Below, piece after piece: positions 1-11,390 of a stretch of DNA of 64,000 nucleotides. The stretch is from Cranoglanis bouderius (Eukaryota; Chordata; Actinopteri; Siluriformes; Cranoglanididae), in the NCBI GenBank assembly GCA_023630585.1, contig CM042560.1, forward strand, positions 6,794,501 through 6,858,500. The letters run 5' to 3'. A program made the position numbers and the translations under genes. Numbering within the stretch: position 1 is the stretch's first letter; each line of letters begins with the position of its first letter. Below the pieces are notes generated by a model. The model did not search any database. It was not told the DNA's origin and worked only from the letters and a program-made list of their open reading frames with translations.

Positions 1-540
1 TTTGTTGTTGCTGTGGTTGAACTACTAAACGATTTCTCTCAGAACTTTCCATTCACCTCCATCAGTCTACATTTGGAGTAGTATGGATGAATAAAACTAT
101 TTTCATTCACTGAAGTATTACAAACTAGCGATAAAGCTGTTGAAGCTAAAGGGTCCTGCCAAGTTCTTCACAGATGGTTGGCGTTCAGCAATTTCTTTGG
201 CTGTTTCATGAAATAAGTCTCACTTTTTTTTTCTATCGCTTGGACAATGTGATATCTACGACAGTTTAAAAGGCGCAGCACAAATTTGAATCGCAGTTTG
301 AGATAAAGGCATAAAACCCGGGTTAGAGGTGATTTTAGCCTCATTCTTGTTTTTTTCCATGCTTATATCTTATTTATGGATGTACTTGGACTCTAGGGAA
401 TGCGGCAGTGCCAACTTCAAACATTACCTTATCTTACAAACTGAGCTTTTGATGTTGCCGAGATCAGAGGAGCCGCGAGATGCTGTTGCCAAATGAAGAT
501 GGCAGGGAGCGCATATGCGCATGAGTGTGAGATTTCAAAG

Positions 541-552
541 AGAGAGAGAGAC

Positions 553-598
<46 letters not shown>
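541..598. repeat. (GA)n microsatellite
   Basis: GA dinucleotides with an ACAGACAG interruption, in an axin2 intron. Confidence 0.95.
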
Positions 599-601
<3 letters not shown>

Positions 602-1107
602 TGTTCAGGATAGGTCATGCTCCGTAGAGTTCAGACGTAAATACCGAAACAGCGGTTGACAAAAATGCGTTCGGACACGAACAAATCACAACGGAAACGT
701 GCCGATTAGCGCATTTCATCGCGAATGAAGGAAAACGCCAGGCTTTCGCTCACTCCCTGGTCCTAAATGTTTAATGTTGTTCACGTCTTATCACTGTCCA
801 AATGGTTAAAAGCATCCCCCCCCCCGTGCAGAACAGATCTACACTTCCGAATGAGCTCATCAGCATCGTTATTAAGTCTCGCTGCGTGTTTTTAGGATTA
901 GCAATCAGAAAGTGACCCCCCTGCCGTGCAGCTCTGTTTTTGCAAAGGACTGCTCCGGCCTTTGATGGCTCTCTCATGCCCTCGGTAGGGGACAGAGAGC
1001 TGATGTTGACGTTAGGCAGTAAATGGTGGCCCCCGGGGTCCCATCTAAAATCATTAAGGAGAGGTGTGTTGTGTTGCTAATGCCCTTAATGTTGTAGGAA
1101 CTGAAAC

Positions 1108-1130
1108 GGGGGGGGGGGGGGGGGGGGGGG
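1108..1130. repeat. G23 homopolymer
   Basis: Twenty-three G in a row in an axin2 intron, about 220 bases before the exon at 1351. The length may be affected by sequencing error. Confidence 0.9.
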
Positions 1131-1350
1131 CAAGGGGTACTGGATCTGCTGTCAAGGGAGAAGGCTGTGGTATGCGGCCTTCAAAGCAAGAAAGAAATTC
1201 TTCAATAATAAAACATAATGGGTCAGCAGGTCGTTTCCAAACCAAATGAGCCTTACTTTTGTACTTTATAGTATTGAAACTTAATGCAGTGTTTAGTCTG
1301 AAGATTGTTGTCTTGTGGTCTTATTATTGTTGTTTTTTTTTTTTGAACAG

Positions 1351-1453
1351 GGACGGGATCCCGCCATACAAGCTGGGCACGAAGAAACAGCTACAGCGGG
1401 AGATGCACCGGAGCGTCAAGATCAACGGACAAGTTTCGCTCCCCCACTTTCCG
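1351..1453 (+). CDS. axin2: axin2 coding exon, DGIPPYKL segment after the RGS domain
   Basis: The acceptor is T-rich with TTTGAACAG just before 1351, and the donor is GTAAGA at 1454. The first base completes a codon split by the upstream intron; then come [13 protein letters not shown] and [11 protein letters not shown]. Vertebrate axins have a conserved DGIPPYR...REM...VNGRVPLPHIP segment between the RGS domain and the GSK3-binding site, which this matches. The exon ends in phase 0. The 103-nt length is close to what I recall for the matching vertebrate exon. Confidence 0.93.
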
Positions 1454-2675
1454 GTAAGATTCTTTCTCCCTTTCTCTCTTTCCTCTGAGATCAGTGACTC
1501 CCGCCACTGCCAGCTGGGTCCTCTCCCCCAAGTGGGAGCACTGTTTTTATTTCTCCAAGCTCGTGTTTTGACAGAATATTATATTCTTCCGCTCATTTTC
1601 ATATAAAAGGCTGCAAATGAAAGCCTGCATTAGCATATGCATTTCTTCCCCCCCCCCTCCTCCTCCCCTCTTTCAACCCCCCTCATGTATCTCCATAGAA
1701 ATAACACGCTCGCATCCCTGCTGCTGTTTGAAGATAAAGATAAAGGTTCAATTCGGATTTTAGATTCGGATTCCGGTTCTAAACAGATATGATGCAACTG
1801 AAGGACGGGAAGAGGGGGAAGGGCGGGGCGCAGGGGTCAAGTGGTCAGGATCTGGAAGTGAGAGCAGGAGTCGATTCTCAGCACCCTTTGATCAGAGGCT
1901 GAATGCAGGCAGGCGGCTTGTGTGGCTTCTTTGGTGACAACCTCCAGCCGAGAACCAAAGCCCAAACCACCCTCCCCACCCCCCTTCTACTCCGTGTGTT
2001 TTTGTCGCAGTAAACCTCCTCCTCTTTCCACCCCTCTCCTCTCTCTGATCTCCCCATGGTGTAGGGCTCAGCAGGGTGTGTTTGGAAGCAGGAGGTGTTT
2101 GGTGGGGGGGAGGGGGGTGGCTTTCAGAGACTTGAGTTTGGGGTTGAGTTTTCACTAAGGTTGGAGGTTACAGTGGCAAAAAAAAATTTCCGTGATTTTA
2201 GACAGTGATGCACTGCACCCCGAGGCAAAAGTTTGCCTGGAAACTTCTACACTCTTTCTTCTTCACACGTAAAAAAACAGGAAATGGGGCAAAACTATTT
2301 AAAAATCATCTCAAAGTCTGGGACAGCTGTCCTGATGTGGCTTATTCACGGTCAGGAAATAGATTACTTCTTCACTTTGTGATCTCCTACAGCCCCCACT
2401 CTCCATCCTCATCCCTCACTCCATCTCTCTCTCGGCCCTCTTCCTCCCTTTTTTCTCCGCTTTTAATTTTGTCCCCTTGCTCTTTTTTTCTGTCTATCTG
2501 GCTTTTATTCTGGGATTTAAAAGCCTGTGCCCCCCCTACCCCCCACCCCCACTCCTTGCGTGTGTTTGATGTTTGACAAGGGTTCTTTGAAGCTGGCTGA
2601 CTTCAGAGCCTCCATGCTGATGGCATGGGTGGTGGGTGTGTGTGCATGTTTTTGTGTGTGTGTGTGTGTGTGTGT

Positions 2676-2723
<48 letters not shown>

Positions 2724-4145
2724 TGGTCAGTCCAGCTCTCTTGCCCAAGGCTGGCAGGTACTTTTGGCAGTTGCCATTAAAAGAAGAAGAGGAGAAGTGA
2801 GAGATGAAGAGTATTTGAGGATTCAGGGTCATGTCAATAGCTTGAGATGGAACTATAAAGACACGCACACTCCTATATACTGTATAGTGATGTAACACAC
2901 CTGACGCGCCCTCTTTGTTAATTTTAAGACCAAACAGTAGAGTGTAATCCTTTTCCTGCATACGAAGGCAAACCATAGTAACTATCCTGAGCAAAAAGGA
3001 CTCCAAAATGTTTTAAGTGTGCAGCCAGATGTGCTGTAGGACGATTTTTACAGCTGGTCCCATAGACTGCTATAGATGCAAACGTTTATTTTCAGTCATA
3101 ATTCAATTTCTCAATTTGTTACCGCATTACATCTTTCATGGGGATGGTGAGCAGATCACTCTAACTCGTTCTTTCTCGTCTCGCCTGTAGAGGACGCAGC
3201 GATTGCCGAGAGAGATGGCTCCGGTGAAGCCGTCTGCGTTTGCAGCAGAGCTGATCACCCGTCTGGAGAAACTGAAGCGCGAGCAGGACACGCTCAGCTC
3301 TCTGGAGGAAAGGTTGCAGCAGATACAGGAGGTTAGTAACAACCAGGATTTTCTAGTATGGATGGCATTTATTTACTATAGGCATTTGCCTCAGTCAAAC
3401 AGGCAGTTTGGCTGGAAAAACAGTCACAACAATCCCTGATGTTTGCTAGATAAATCGCTTCATGCCCGATCCTTCGTCCAGAACACACAGCCGCACCTCA
3501 TCACACTCAATTATTGCTAGATGAAAAGCCTCTTTTGAGGCAGGACCTCAGGGCAACTCTTCTCCTAAGTGCCTAACCCTTTCAACCTCTTAAACCATGT
3601 GACCTCTGATCTTTGAACTGTGTGACCTTTTGGCACCTTTATTGGCCTTATTAGTTGTGCCTGTGGTACTGAAAAAAGTGTGTGCTTTATATTTTTAGAA
3701 GATCGGACTTGCATTGATTGTCTCTGACAGACATCACTAGTCTGACATTTCATTAAAGGAATACTCAATTATTTTTTTTTAACTTGGCGATTACCACAGG
3801 CAACAATTCTGTCATATTTCTATTTACCGAGAAAGGAATGAAAAATTTGTTTACTCAGGAATCATTTATAATACAAGCCTCAGGACTGGAAAACGTGTCA
3901 ATTTTCTAAGCTAGCAATGTAATAAATAAGAGATCAGGTTGCAAAATACTGGACTTTTCCTTTATGTAATGGCAGAAACTGTTCAAGAGCTCTCAAGCTC
4001 TTGAGACTGAGTATCACTATTTCAAAAGTTTGAATGTGTTCTTTATCCTTGCCTGACCGCTTTTGTACACAGACTGGAAGGATAGTTTATTATTTTAATT
4101 TCTAACGACTAGCAAGAATGTCTGCTAACTCACCTCCTTGTGCTC

Positions 4146-4222
<77 letters not shown>

Positions 4223-6390
4223 GAAGAAGAACGAGATGACAGTGAATTACCTGTAGTCGTCCCCCAGCAGCCTCCCGCCTCTCTCAGCCTCCTCTCCTCC
4301 GGATTGTGCGATGAAGACCCTCAAGCCATCCTGGACGAGCACCTCTCCAGGGTCCTAAAGACCCCAGGGTGCCAGTCCCCTGGCATCCCAGGCTACTCGC
4401 CTCGCTCCCGTTCCCCAGACCATCACCATCAGCAAGGCTCCGCCCCCAATCTCTTACCTAGTATGCACTGTTCTGTACCATCCAAGATGCCCGTGATTGC
4501 TCCACAGCCCTCCACCAAGCACATCCATCACCACTACATCCACCACCACCACTCTGCTTCACCCAAGAGCAGGGAGGAGATGGAGGCCGAGGCGGCGCAC
4601 CGAGTGGCACAGTGTGTAGGCTCATCCGGGTCAGATTACTGCTACCAGAGGTGCCACAACTCAGCCGAGCTTCAACAAGGGTGAGTTCTGGAGGTTTAAT
4701 ACATCAAACGGAACTTATACATGAAGACATAACCAAATAGAGCTATGCCTACTGGGGATCTCTTAGGCCTGATTTCCTTTTGCTCTTTTCTCTAGGCGTA
4801 CCAGCACATTGTCTAAGCGTCCCAGTAATATTAGTGATGGAATGAGTGGTTGCAAGTCAAGCGAAGAGGAGAGCAGCTCACCTCTGCTCCCCAGAGATGG
4901 TATAGTCCGATCACACAACGTATGGCAGTGGATCTTGGAAAGTGAGAGGCAGAACAGGCACAAACCTCACGGGTGAGTCACATGAGCACCCTTTATAGCT
5001 GTATACCTCTACATATTATAGAGTATCCACTCACTGAGTGAATCAAAAATAGGCAATGAGTCAGAATATTGGCAACAGGCGACAGTGGATATTAAAAGTG
5101 CAGAAACTTAGAAGGCAAAGACTCGATAGTGATATACATGAAACAAGGCTTGGAATTTCACACTTGGATACGACACCCAGTAAAAGGACAAAGTACATCT
5201 GCTATAAAACATAAAGCACAGATGTTGGCCAAAAAATTTAGTCTGTTATAAAATGTAAAAAAAAAAAAAAAGCCGAAATTAACAAACAAATCTTCTCTAC
5301 AGTTCTCAAGGCCTGAAGAAGGCGCACCCAGCCGACTTGTCTTCTAAGACGCCCTTATGGGGTGGTGGAGGAGTAGGTGGTCATGCTCGAGCACACCATC
5401 CGGGTCACCCGTTCGTCCAGGATCCCACTATGCCGCCTCTCTCTCCACCAAACACCCTCACCCAGCTGGAAGAAGCCTGCCGAAGACTGGAAGAAGCCTC
5501 CAAACCCACTAAACAAAGGTATAGATTCAGCCATGTAGATATTCAATATTAACATATATCTTGAAGATTCATTTCACACCATAATTTGCAAAGATAAAAC
5601 TCTGGAAGTGTTTTAGGGATGCACTGATTTCATTGTTTCAGAGCATATGCTGATGGTCATCCATTGCGTTTTTTTTTTAGTTCAGTATTAACTGAAAAAG
5701 GTGTTGCTGTGACGATGCCCATTTTGCTTTATTTTTCAAGACGGACCTTCATGGTTTTTAACTAACCTACTTGTCTTAGTCAAACTAGTGTTGAATTCGA
5801 AAATCAGAAATACTCCGTATTCGATTGGTTCATCCCCAGCAGACTTTCTTTTGGGTTAGGAAGAAATACTGACCAAAACACTTCTCAATTTTGACTGCGT
5901 CTGTGTGATGTGCAGCCGAACCAGCGGAACATCAACACTTTCTTGCAAAGTCATCTAGAGTCCAGAAGTGAAAAATGTCAGAATAGATTCAGTTGACTGA
6001 AAAATTCTGGTTCTGTGTTATTTGAAGGTCAGTTCTGTATTCTCGCCTGACGCATAACTCCATCTCTTAAACCCACAGACACTCAGCCTCCAGCCTGCAG
6101 AGAGAGAGAGTGCATCCGCCTCTTTTCTCCAACAGCAGCTCGCCTCTCATCAACCCTGCCCTGCAGATGGACGAGTACGTTTATTCATTTGATTTTATTT
6201 TTATTTAAGCAGGCTGGCCTAAAGGACAAGGAATTAAGAGGAATCTGGGTGTTTCTAAACCCACATAAAGTTTTTTTTTAGGTTTAACAATCCCTGAAAT
6301 ATTTTTGTCACTCGTCTCAGTGTTTTGTGGCGATGTTTGATGTCCAGCCACAGCCACCTGACAGCCAGCGTATACACACACACACACACA

Positions 6391-6432
<42 letters not shown>

Positions 6433-9356
6433 CTTCTGAGCTTTAATTGGCTGACCTTTAGCCAGCCAGCTGTCTCAGGGCGAACCATCGCCATCTGAAG
6501 CGGCGCTAACAAAGCCCTGGAAGTGAATGAAAAGCTTCACAGCTCTTTTGGGGGCTTGCCCTTTGGCCACCCCTGCAACACATGTTGGTCCAGGCCGGCC
6601 CTCCGAGCCTGCCACCGCACCACTGTGCACAGGTTGAGCTGGACCGTCACGTTAGGATTGGGGGAAGGGAGGAGAAAGGCAGAATCGAAAGCCTGTTGGA
6701 GTCTCTTAGCGAGAGGTCAGATTAGTGAAAAGCCCAGACACTGACACAAAGGCCCATCATCCATCAAACTCAGGATGGCTCTCGCAGAGCCGTCTCACGC
6801 TGCACAACAGCTCCCGCTGCCTTCAGACACAACCTAATCACATGTTACGCTCGAAAAAAGGCTCCTCTCTACCTCTGCTGGCTTGCCTTTCCTCATCAAG
6901 GACACACTTTCACTGGAGAAAACCCAACTCAGCATGAAAGTATATTAAAAAAACAAGATTAGGTGAACCGTTTGAGTGGGTTATATTTACTCCAGTTTTT
7001 ACCACTGGAAATCTAAGCAATATCGTATTGTATCCTCTACAAAAAGCACAAAAATATCATATACTAGTATTTAATATTGCTTCTTAAGCTTAATTGAGGA
7101 TATCAAGGCCACCTTCAGCTTTAGCTTTAACTCATCTGTATTTCTTCTCCAAAGGTGGAAGGAGCAGCGGCGGCTGAGTGCCGGACACTCCAGCGCCCAC
7201 TTCGGCTCGGAGCTGGTGGTCACCTACTTCTTCTGTGGCGAGGAGATCCCTTACCGCAGACTCATGAAGACCCACAGCCTCACTCTCGGCCATTTCAAAG
7301 AGCAGCTCCGCAAGAAAGGCAACTACAGGTAAATTCGGTTCCTTTATTTCAACAGACGCTTGTTTGCTTGGTGTCCACAGAGCTGAAAAAAAACAAAAAA
7401 ACAAAAAAAAAAAACACCAAAGCTGTGTAATTAAGATGAGATGTCTGAGATGAGAAGCACATCACAATCAAAAGCATGGGGAGAATTGGGGTGGGGTGGA
7501 GGGGCAGATTGTGTCGTGCACGTGGATCTAGTCACGTCAGCCCCCCGATTCCCACGCTAAGGCATTCTTAACAAGCATGGCTTTGCGGCCCAAACCCTAT
7601 TATTTTCTGCCCACTGAGCTGCTGCATTTGACAGCCTCTCAGATTCCTCTCAGGATTACATCAACCGCAAGCTCTTCACAAACGCACGTCTTCAGCATGG
7701 GCAGCGCTTTACAGGACCAAGAGTGCCTTTGAACTTGGACGTTAAACCTGAACGATCTCAAACAGAGGCTTAGGACATGTCTAGACAACGGCTGAAAATG
7801 CTTTTGTTTCTAAATGTCTTAACACAAGCAGCACTCATACGCAATGATCAGTTAATCAGAAGGAACTGTTTCCATATTTCTTGGACAAAAAGTTAGATGA
7901 AGTTGCCATTGAACTGCAACTTGATCAAAGCAACTTATGTTATAAAACACTTAAAGTGAAATTGCAATAATAATATCAGTCACATTATAATAATTATGAT
8001 CAGTTCTAAATACATAGGATTTTTATGATGTTTATAAACAAAAACAGTACAGAAATTGTAGACCAATCCGGACCTACTAAACTAATTTTTGCTTTATCAA
8101 GCGATATAACACAGAGTGAATCAACATTGCGATACAAAATGTAAAGGGTTAAGTCATACTCTGTGTGCTTGAGTTGTTAGTCAACAATACTGTCATTCAC
8201 CAAAGCCATAAAATCAGAAATCTTTATTTCACATATTTCATTTATTTCTGTAGCTCTGCAAAACCAGTTTGCCAGAAAATATTGATACCAGATGCGACAA
8301 CAAACCCATTAAACGTTTCTTTTTTTACTCTCCCTCTCTCTTTTTGACTTCTTCTTGGCTCTTACGTTCTCACTTCGTCTTCATTCTGATTCACTTTGCT
8401 CTGCTTTGCTTGGGAGAGAGTTTAATTCCCTCTGAGATGTGAGGATAGGAAGGATAGGAAGGAGAACAGTGTGGTGGAGATGTAGAGGAAGATGCTTATC
8501 TGTGCCAAGGTTACACAGGCTTCAGCGCATCTCTGTGATATTCCTAATTGAGATGTGCACATGGTATATACAGAATACAATAGAAATCCAGACTACATCA
8601 GAATGAGCAAAGCAAGAGAAGTAAAAAATAAATAAATAAATAAATAAGTTTGGGGGTGTGGAGGGGGGACAAGTTTACACACATGCTGTTTGTGTGAGTT
8701 AGTCAGCTTTCACCCATAAACCCAAGCAAGCTGTGGAATTCCAAAGCTGCCCCACACATGGTGCGAGTCAGGCATTTTTCCATTACAAAGCCAATCATTA
8801 AATCTTCCCTGCTGATCCCTGCTCCTTTTTTAAAGAGACCTCAGATCATTAGGGCCTCAGCATAGAATAGGGCCCCAACTAAACCTTCAGTGCTGTCTTT
8901 GTGCCAGGGTTATGTGACCTTTGACCTCGAGAACACCCTTGAGGTCACCATGAAGCTCCCTGGTTTTACTGTCAAAAGGCCAAGGCTGCTAAGCGCCTCA
9001 CTCCAAACAGAGAAGGCATTTTGTAAACTCCAGAAACATTCAGTTGTTTTTTTTTTGTTGTTGTTGTTTTTTTGCCATTGTACAATTCTGTTCATGTTGT
9101 ATTTAACTTGAGAGGTTTACACGACCTGGAGATTGTGTGTGCGTCTCTGTATGTCTCTGTAAAAAAAAACAGAACATCAGTATTGAAAATGTATATTCAC
9201 CAAGCGTCTTTTCTTCTTTTTTGTTGCAGGTACTACTTTAAGAAGGCCAGCGATGAGTTTGAGTGCGGTGCTGTGTTCGAAGAGATCTGGGAGGACGGCA
9301 CGGTGTTGCCTATGTACGAGGGGAAGATCCTGGGAAAAGTCGAGCGCATGGACTGA
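1351..9356 (+). CDS. axin2: Axin2 (conductin), 3' part: 8 coding exons, 496 aa to the stop
   Basis: Axin2 is the inducible scaffold of the cytoplasmic beta-catenin destruction complex. It brings GSK3, CK1, APC and beta-catenin together and acts as a negative-feedback target of Wnt signalling. Eight exons (1351-1453, 3191-3331, 4223-4680, 4796-4972, 5303-5518, 6079-6174, 7155-7328, 9230-9356) have AG/GT borders and compatible phases; they total 1492 nt, which is one base completing a split codon plus 497 codons including TGA. In order they carry the DGIPPY segment, the GSK3-binding helix ([13 protein letters not shown]), the beta-catenin-binding helix ([14 protein letters not shown]), a His-rich linker, the [11 protein letters not shown] block, the [20 protein letters not shown] block and the DIX domain. 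[14 protein letters not shown] and the ending KVERMD fit Axin2 better than Axin1. The tankyrase-binding and RGS exons are missing because the window starts inside the gene. No frame disruption is seen. The paralogue call rests on remembered family sequences. Confidence 0.96.
1454..3190 (+). other. axin2 intron
   Basis: The intron runs from the GTAAGA donor to the TGTAG acceptor. It contains pyrimidine-rich DNA around 1980-2060 and 2390-2560, a GT microsatellite, and a CCTTTGATC match to the TCF/LEF consensus at 1885-1893. Long open frames here come from low-complexity sequence, not genes. Confidence 0.85.
2653..2721. repeat. (TG)n microsatellite
   Basis: GT dinucleotides with one GGG interruption, in an axin2 intron. 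Confidence 0.95.
3191..3331 (+). CDS. axin2: axin2 coding exon, GSK3-binding helix
   Basis: The acceptor is CGCCTGTAG before 3191, and the donor GTTAGT starts at 3332. The exon is 47 whole codons, phase 0 at both ends. The stretch [18 protein letters not shown] aligns with the amphipathic helix of axin that binds the C-lobe of GSK3 (VEPQKFAEELIHRLE in Axin1). [11 protein letters not shown] continues the coiled segment. With phase 0 at both ends, skipping this exon would keep the frame but remove GSK3 binding. Confidence 0.95.
4150..4220 (+). repeat. (TG)35 microsatellite abutting an axin2 splice acceptor
   Basis: An uninterrupted TG repeat ends one step before the acceptor AG at 4221-4222. 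A candidate branch point, GCTAACTCAC, is at 4124-4133, followed by CTCCTTGTGCTCT. Confidence 0.95.
4223..4680 (+). CDS. axin2: axin2 coding exon, beta-catenin-binding helix and His-rich linker
   Basis: This is the largest coding exon in the window (458 nt). It opens with an acidic EEERDDSE run. [20 protein letters not shown] is the conserved helix that docks in the beta-catenin armadillo groove, followed by [11 protein letters not shown]. Further on are [17 protein letters not shown] and the [13 protein letters not shown] block, and the CYQRC motif typical of Axin2. The donor is GTGAGT at 4681. The acceptor AG at 4221-4222 is preceded directly by about 35 TG units, which is unusual (see findings). 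Confidence 0.95.
4796..4972 (+). CDS. axin2: axin2 coding exon, [11 protein letters not shown] block
   Basis: The acceptor TTCTCTAG lies before 4796 and the donor GTGAGT at 4973. The first base completes a Gly codon split after position 4680. The translation contains [15 protein letters not shown], a Ser/Glu-rich stretch, then [19 protein letters not shown]. The Trp-rich block matches Axin2 (VWQWMLESERQ). The upstream Ser-rich part is poorly conserved, as expected for this linker. Confidence 0.93.
5303..5518 (+). CDS. axin2: axin2 coding exon, [20 protein letters not shown] block
   Basis: The acceptor TTCTCTACAG ends at 5302, and the donor GTATAG starts at 5519. The exon encodes a Gly-rich stretch ([16 protein letters not shown]), then [20 protein letters not shown] and [18 protein letters not shown]. 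This is the conserved block upstream of the DIX domain in both axins; EEACRRL is closer to Axin2. The last codon (Arg) is split and completed at 6079. Confidence 0.95.
6079..6174 (+). CDS. axin2: axin2 coding exon, short variable linker before DIX
   Basis: A 96-nt exon between AAACCCACAG and the donor GTACGT. It reads [19 protein letters not shown] then [12 protein letters not shown], with a split codon at each end (phase 2). Sequence conservation is weak, as expected for this linker, but SPxxNPxL recalls the human SPFANPSL. Placement is supported by frame continuity with both neighbours. This is the least certain exon of the set. Confidence 0.82.
6372..6429. repeat. (CA)n microsatellite
   Basis: CA units with a CGCG interruption near 6391, in the axin2 intron between 6175 and 7154. 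Confidence 0.95.
7155..7328 (+). CDS. axin2: axin2 coding exon, first part of the DIX domain
   Basis: The acceptor TTCTTCTCCAAAG ends at 7154, and the donor GTAAAT starts at 7329. After a short linker the exon encodes [18 protein letters not shown], then [20 protein letters not shown], the first half of the DIX fold. DIX domains polymerise head-to-tail and with Dishevelled, and the [14 protein letters not shown] strand pair is diagnostic. The Arg codon is split across the last intron. Confidence 0.97.
7329..9229 (+). other. axin2 last intron
   Basis: A 1.9-kb intron within the DIX-coding region. It carries an A-rich run near 7385-7415 and an AAAT tetranucleotide tract at 8624-8646. No transposon was recognised. 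The open frames around 8890-9110 have no homology I recognise. Confidence 0.8.
8624..8646. repeat. (AAAT)n microsatellite
   Basis: About five AAAT units in the last axin2 intron. Confidence 0.85.
9230..9356 (+). CDS. axin2: axin2 last coding exon, end of the DIX domain and stop
   Basis: The acceptor CTTTTTTGTTGCAG ends at 9229. The exon encodes [19 protein letters not shown], then [17 protein letters not shown] and TGA at 9354-9356. The YYFKK.SDEF...VFEE motif completes the DIX domain, and the ending matches vertebrate Axin2 (KVERID). Confidence 0.97.
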
Positions 9357-9985
9357 GCACATCTAACCATCCGGCTAGCTAATTACTGTACACCTTTTAA
9401 CAGTTATCAAGCTCCGGGATAACAAATGAACTGCCACTATCCAAACACGCTGCCACCAGAAACAAGGCTAGCCGTCCAGCAGACACCAGGCGATCAGACT
9501 CCTTTGGCACAAATGTGTGCCTTTTTAAAGCTACCTAGAGTTAATATATTTGGAAAAAAAAAAAAAAAAAAAAAAAGACCAACTGGGATGTGATGAAGTG
9601 ATTGAAGGAACAATAATAACCAATGAAGATGAGCAGAAGACCTTTTTTTTCTAACCACTCAGCCTTAGAAAACAATTTTGAGCTGTTGCATGGAAATAAA
9701 ACCATTGAAGGTGCAGATTAGTTCACTACGCTGCAGCAAGTGGACGGAGCCTATAGTACATCATCTGCTTTATCTATTGAACTCTGAAACGTCTATACAT
9801 GCATATATACATACACGCCTATGTGTATATATACATGTGTCCTTGGAAGATGTTTTATTATCTTTTTTTATTATTTTTTTTAAGTATTTATTGAACTATA
9901 TTATCCCATTTTTCCTGACTCTCACGTCCACAGAAAGGACACGCTGCTTGAAACCATTGTTTCAGTTCCTTTTTATTAGTAATGC

Positions 9986-10042
<57 letters not shown>

Positions 10043-11390
10043 CTCCCACTCCTCTTAAAACATGTTTCTGGTCATAATTTGCTGCAGCGAAAGCTGCCTG
10101 TGCAGTAACTACTTCTTAAAAATTTCATTACTAGACATTATTATGTTCTCATTGCCACTAAATTTCGAAAGATCGGCAAGTCACTGTTGTAGCGCTCACT
10201 TTTAGCTGCTAAATTGTCCATAACTCATCGTCCTGCCTCTACTGAACGCTCCAGTATTAGTCAGATAAGGTTGCCATGCTTATGACAGGATACTGAAGAT
10301 CTTAAAAAGATTATATCACAATTCTACAATTAAGCGACCTTCATGACTGAAATTATAGTCGTATATAGTCGCTCTTCTTGTGGTGCCTTTGTTTGTTGGT
10401 GTGGAGTTGTTGTTTTTTTTCATCTGTCTAAAGGAATCGTAAGTGTATTGGAAATTGTAATTGTATGCCTGTTTCGCAAGTGCAATCCTAATTTAGGTTT
10501 TTTAGAATATTATTTCTATAATTAGAAATCACTATTCACGTACAAATTTCACTTTGCATTTACAACTTGCTGGTTATATTGCCTAGGCACACAATTACAA
10601 CTCTGGGATTGTTACTAATAGCAAGCTGAGGGTACCAAAAACTTAAAAAATAATTTTTCAAATTATGTATAACCCCCTTGCGAACCTGCAAAATAGTTAG
10701 TGTTGATGGCGCTGCAGTTACCACAGTTACAGATCACAACATCTATACATTACAGCTACACACTATCAAAGTGCAAACCGAGCAATGTGAATAATAATCT
10801 GTAAACATATGAAAAGCATCTGAAATATGTTACAAGTTACAAATTTCGATGCTCTGTAATTCATAAAATTGTGATTGTGTGAATTGTGAGGATCCCTTTA
10901 CATATATCACTTTTGGCAGGAAATGAACTCCATACATTGCAAAAATGTATGCGACTTCATAGGTCACAATCACAGTATACCATATTCATACCACATTTTA
11001 AAAGTTAATCTCATACTGTAGGCCTATATTTTAGAATGCTCCATTGTGAAGGGTGTGGGGGGGTGGGAGGGGGCACTAAAGTTTATTTGATATCAGTGCA
11101 GCACCTGTGCCTACATGGACCATACCATGTGCTACCCTGTTTCAGGGTGTTATATTCCCTTGGTTTTTAGAAGGGCTTTATGTTTTGAAACACTTTGTAA
11201 GCTTTTAATAATATCATTTAGTTTTTTGTTTTTGTTTACTTCATTTTATCAAATCTGTAAATTATACATTATACAAAGAGTTTTCAGTTAAAGATTTTAC
11301 TTTGAGCTATAATTATTGTAATTATTAAAAGATGTAGCTTTTATTATTAAAGTTTTATATTTTTCAAATTAAAGAAGAAAAAAAAAACTT
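9357..11390 (+). other. axin2: axin2 3' UTR (probable extent)
   Basis: AT-rich sequence follows the stop. It has an early AATAAA at 9695-9700, then clustered ATTAAA hexamers at 11334-11339, 11346-11351 and 11368-11373 near an A run, a plausible distal cleavage region. TATTTATT near 9883-9891 is an AU-rich-type element, which would fit a short-lived feedback mRNA. A CA microsatellite lies inside. The end is inferred; there is no transcript evidence. Confidence 0.5.
9987..10040. repeat. (CA)n microsatellite in the axin2 3' UTR
   Basis: About 27 CA units, 630 bases after the stop codon. If the distal poly(A) site is used, this repeat is transcribed in the mRNA. Confidence 0.93.

Larger units (their letters stand above)
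1..1350 (+). other. axin2 intron (3' part), no exon seen
   Basis: This stretch ends at the T-rich acceptor of the exon at 1351. No axin exon (for example RGS sequence) can be read here on either strand. It holds a GA microsatellite and a 23-base G run and otherwise looks unique. Confidence 0.75.

Noticed and set aside
1259..1606. 115-codon frame read straight through
   Set aside because: Only 1351-1453 is exon; the rest is intron read-through on both sides.
1885..1893. TCF/LEF site CCTTTGATC in an axin2 intron
   Set aside because: A single short motif match is expected by chance in 64 kb; not listed as a feature without conservation.
2536..3006. 156-codon open frame on the minus strand
   Set aside because: Driven by the CA/GT repeat (THTHTH run) inside an axin2 intron; no domain.
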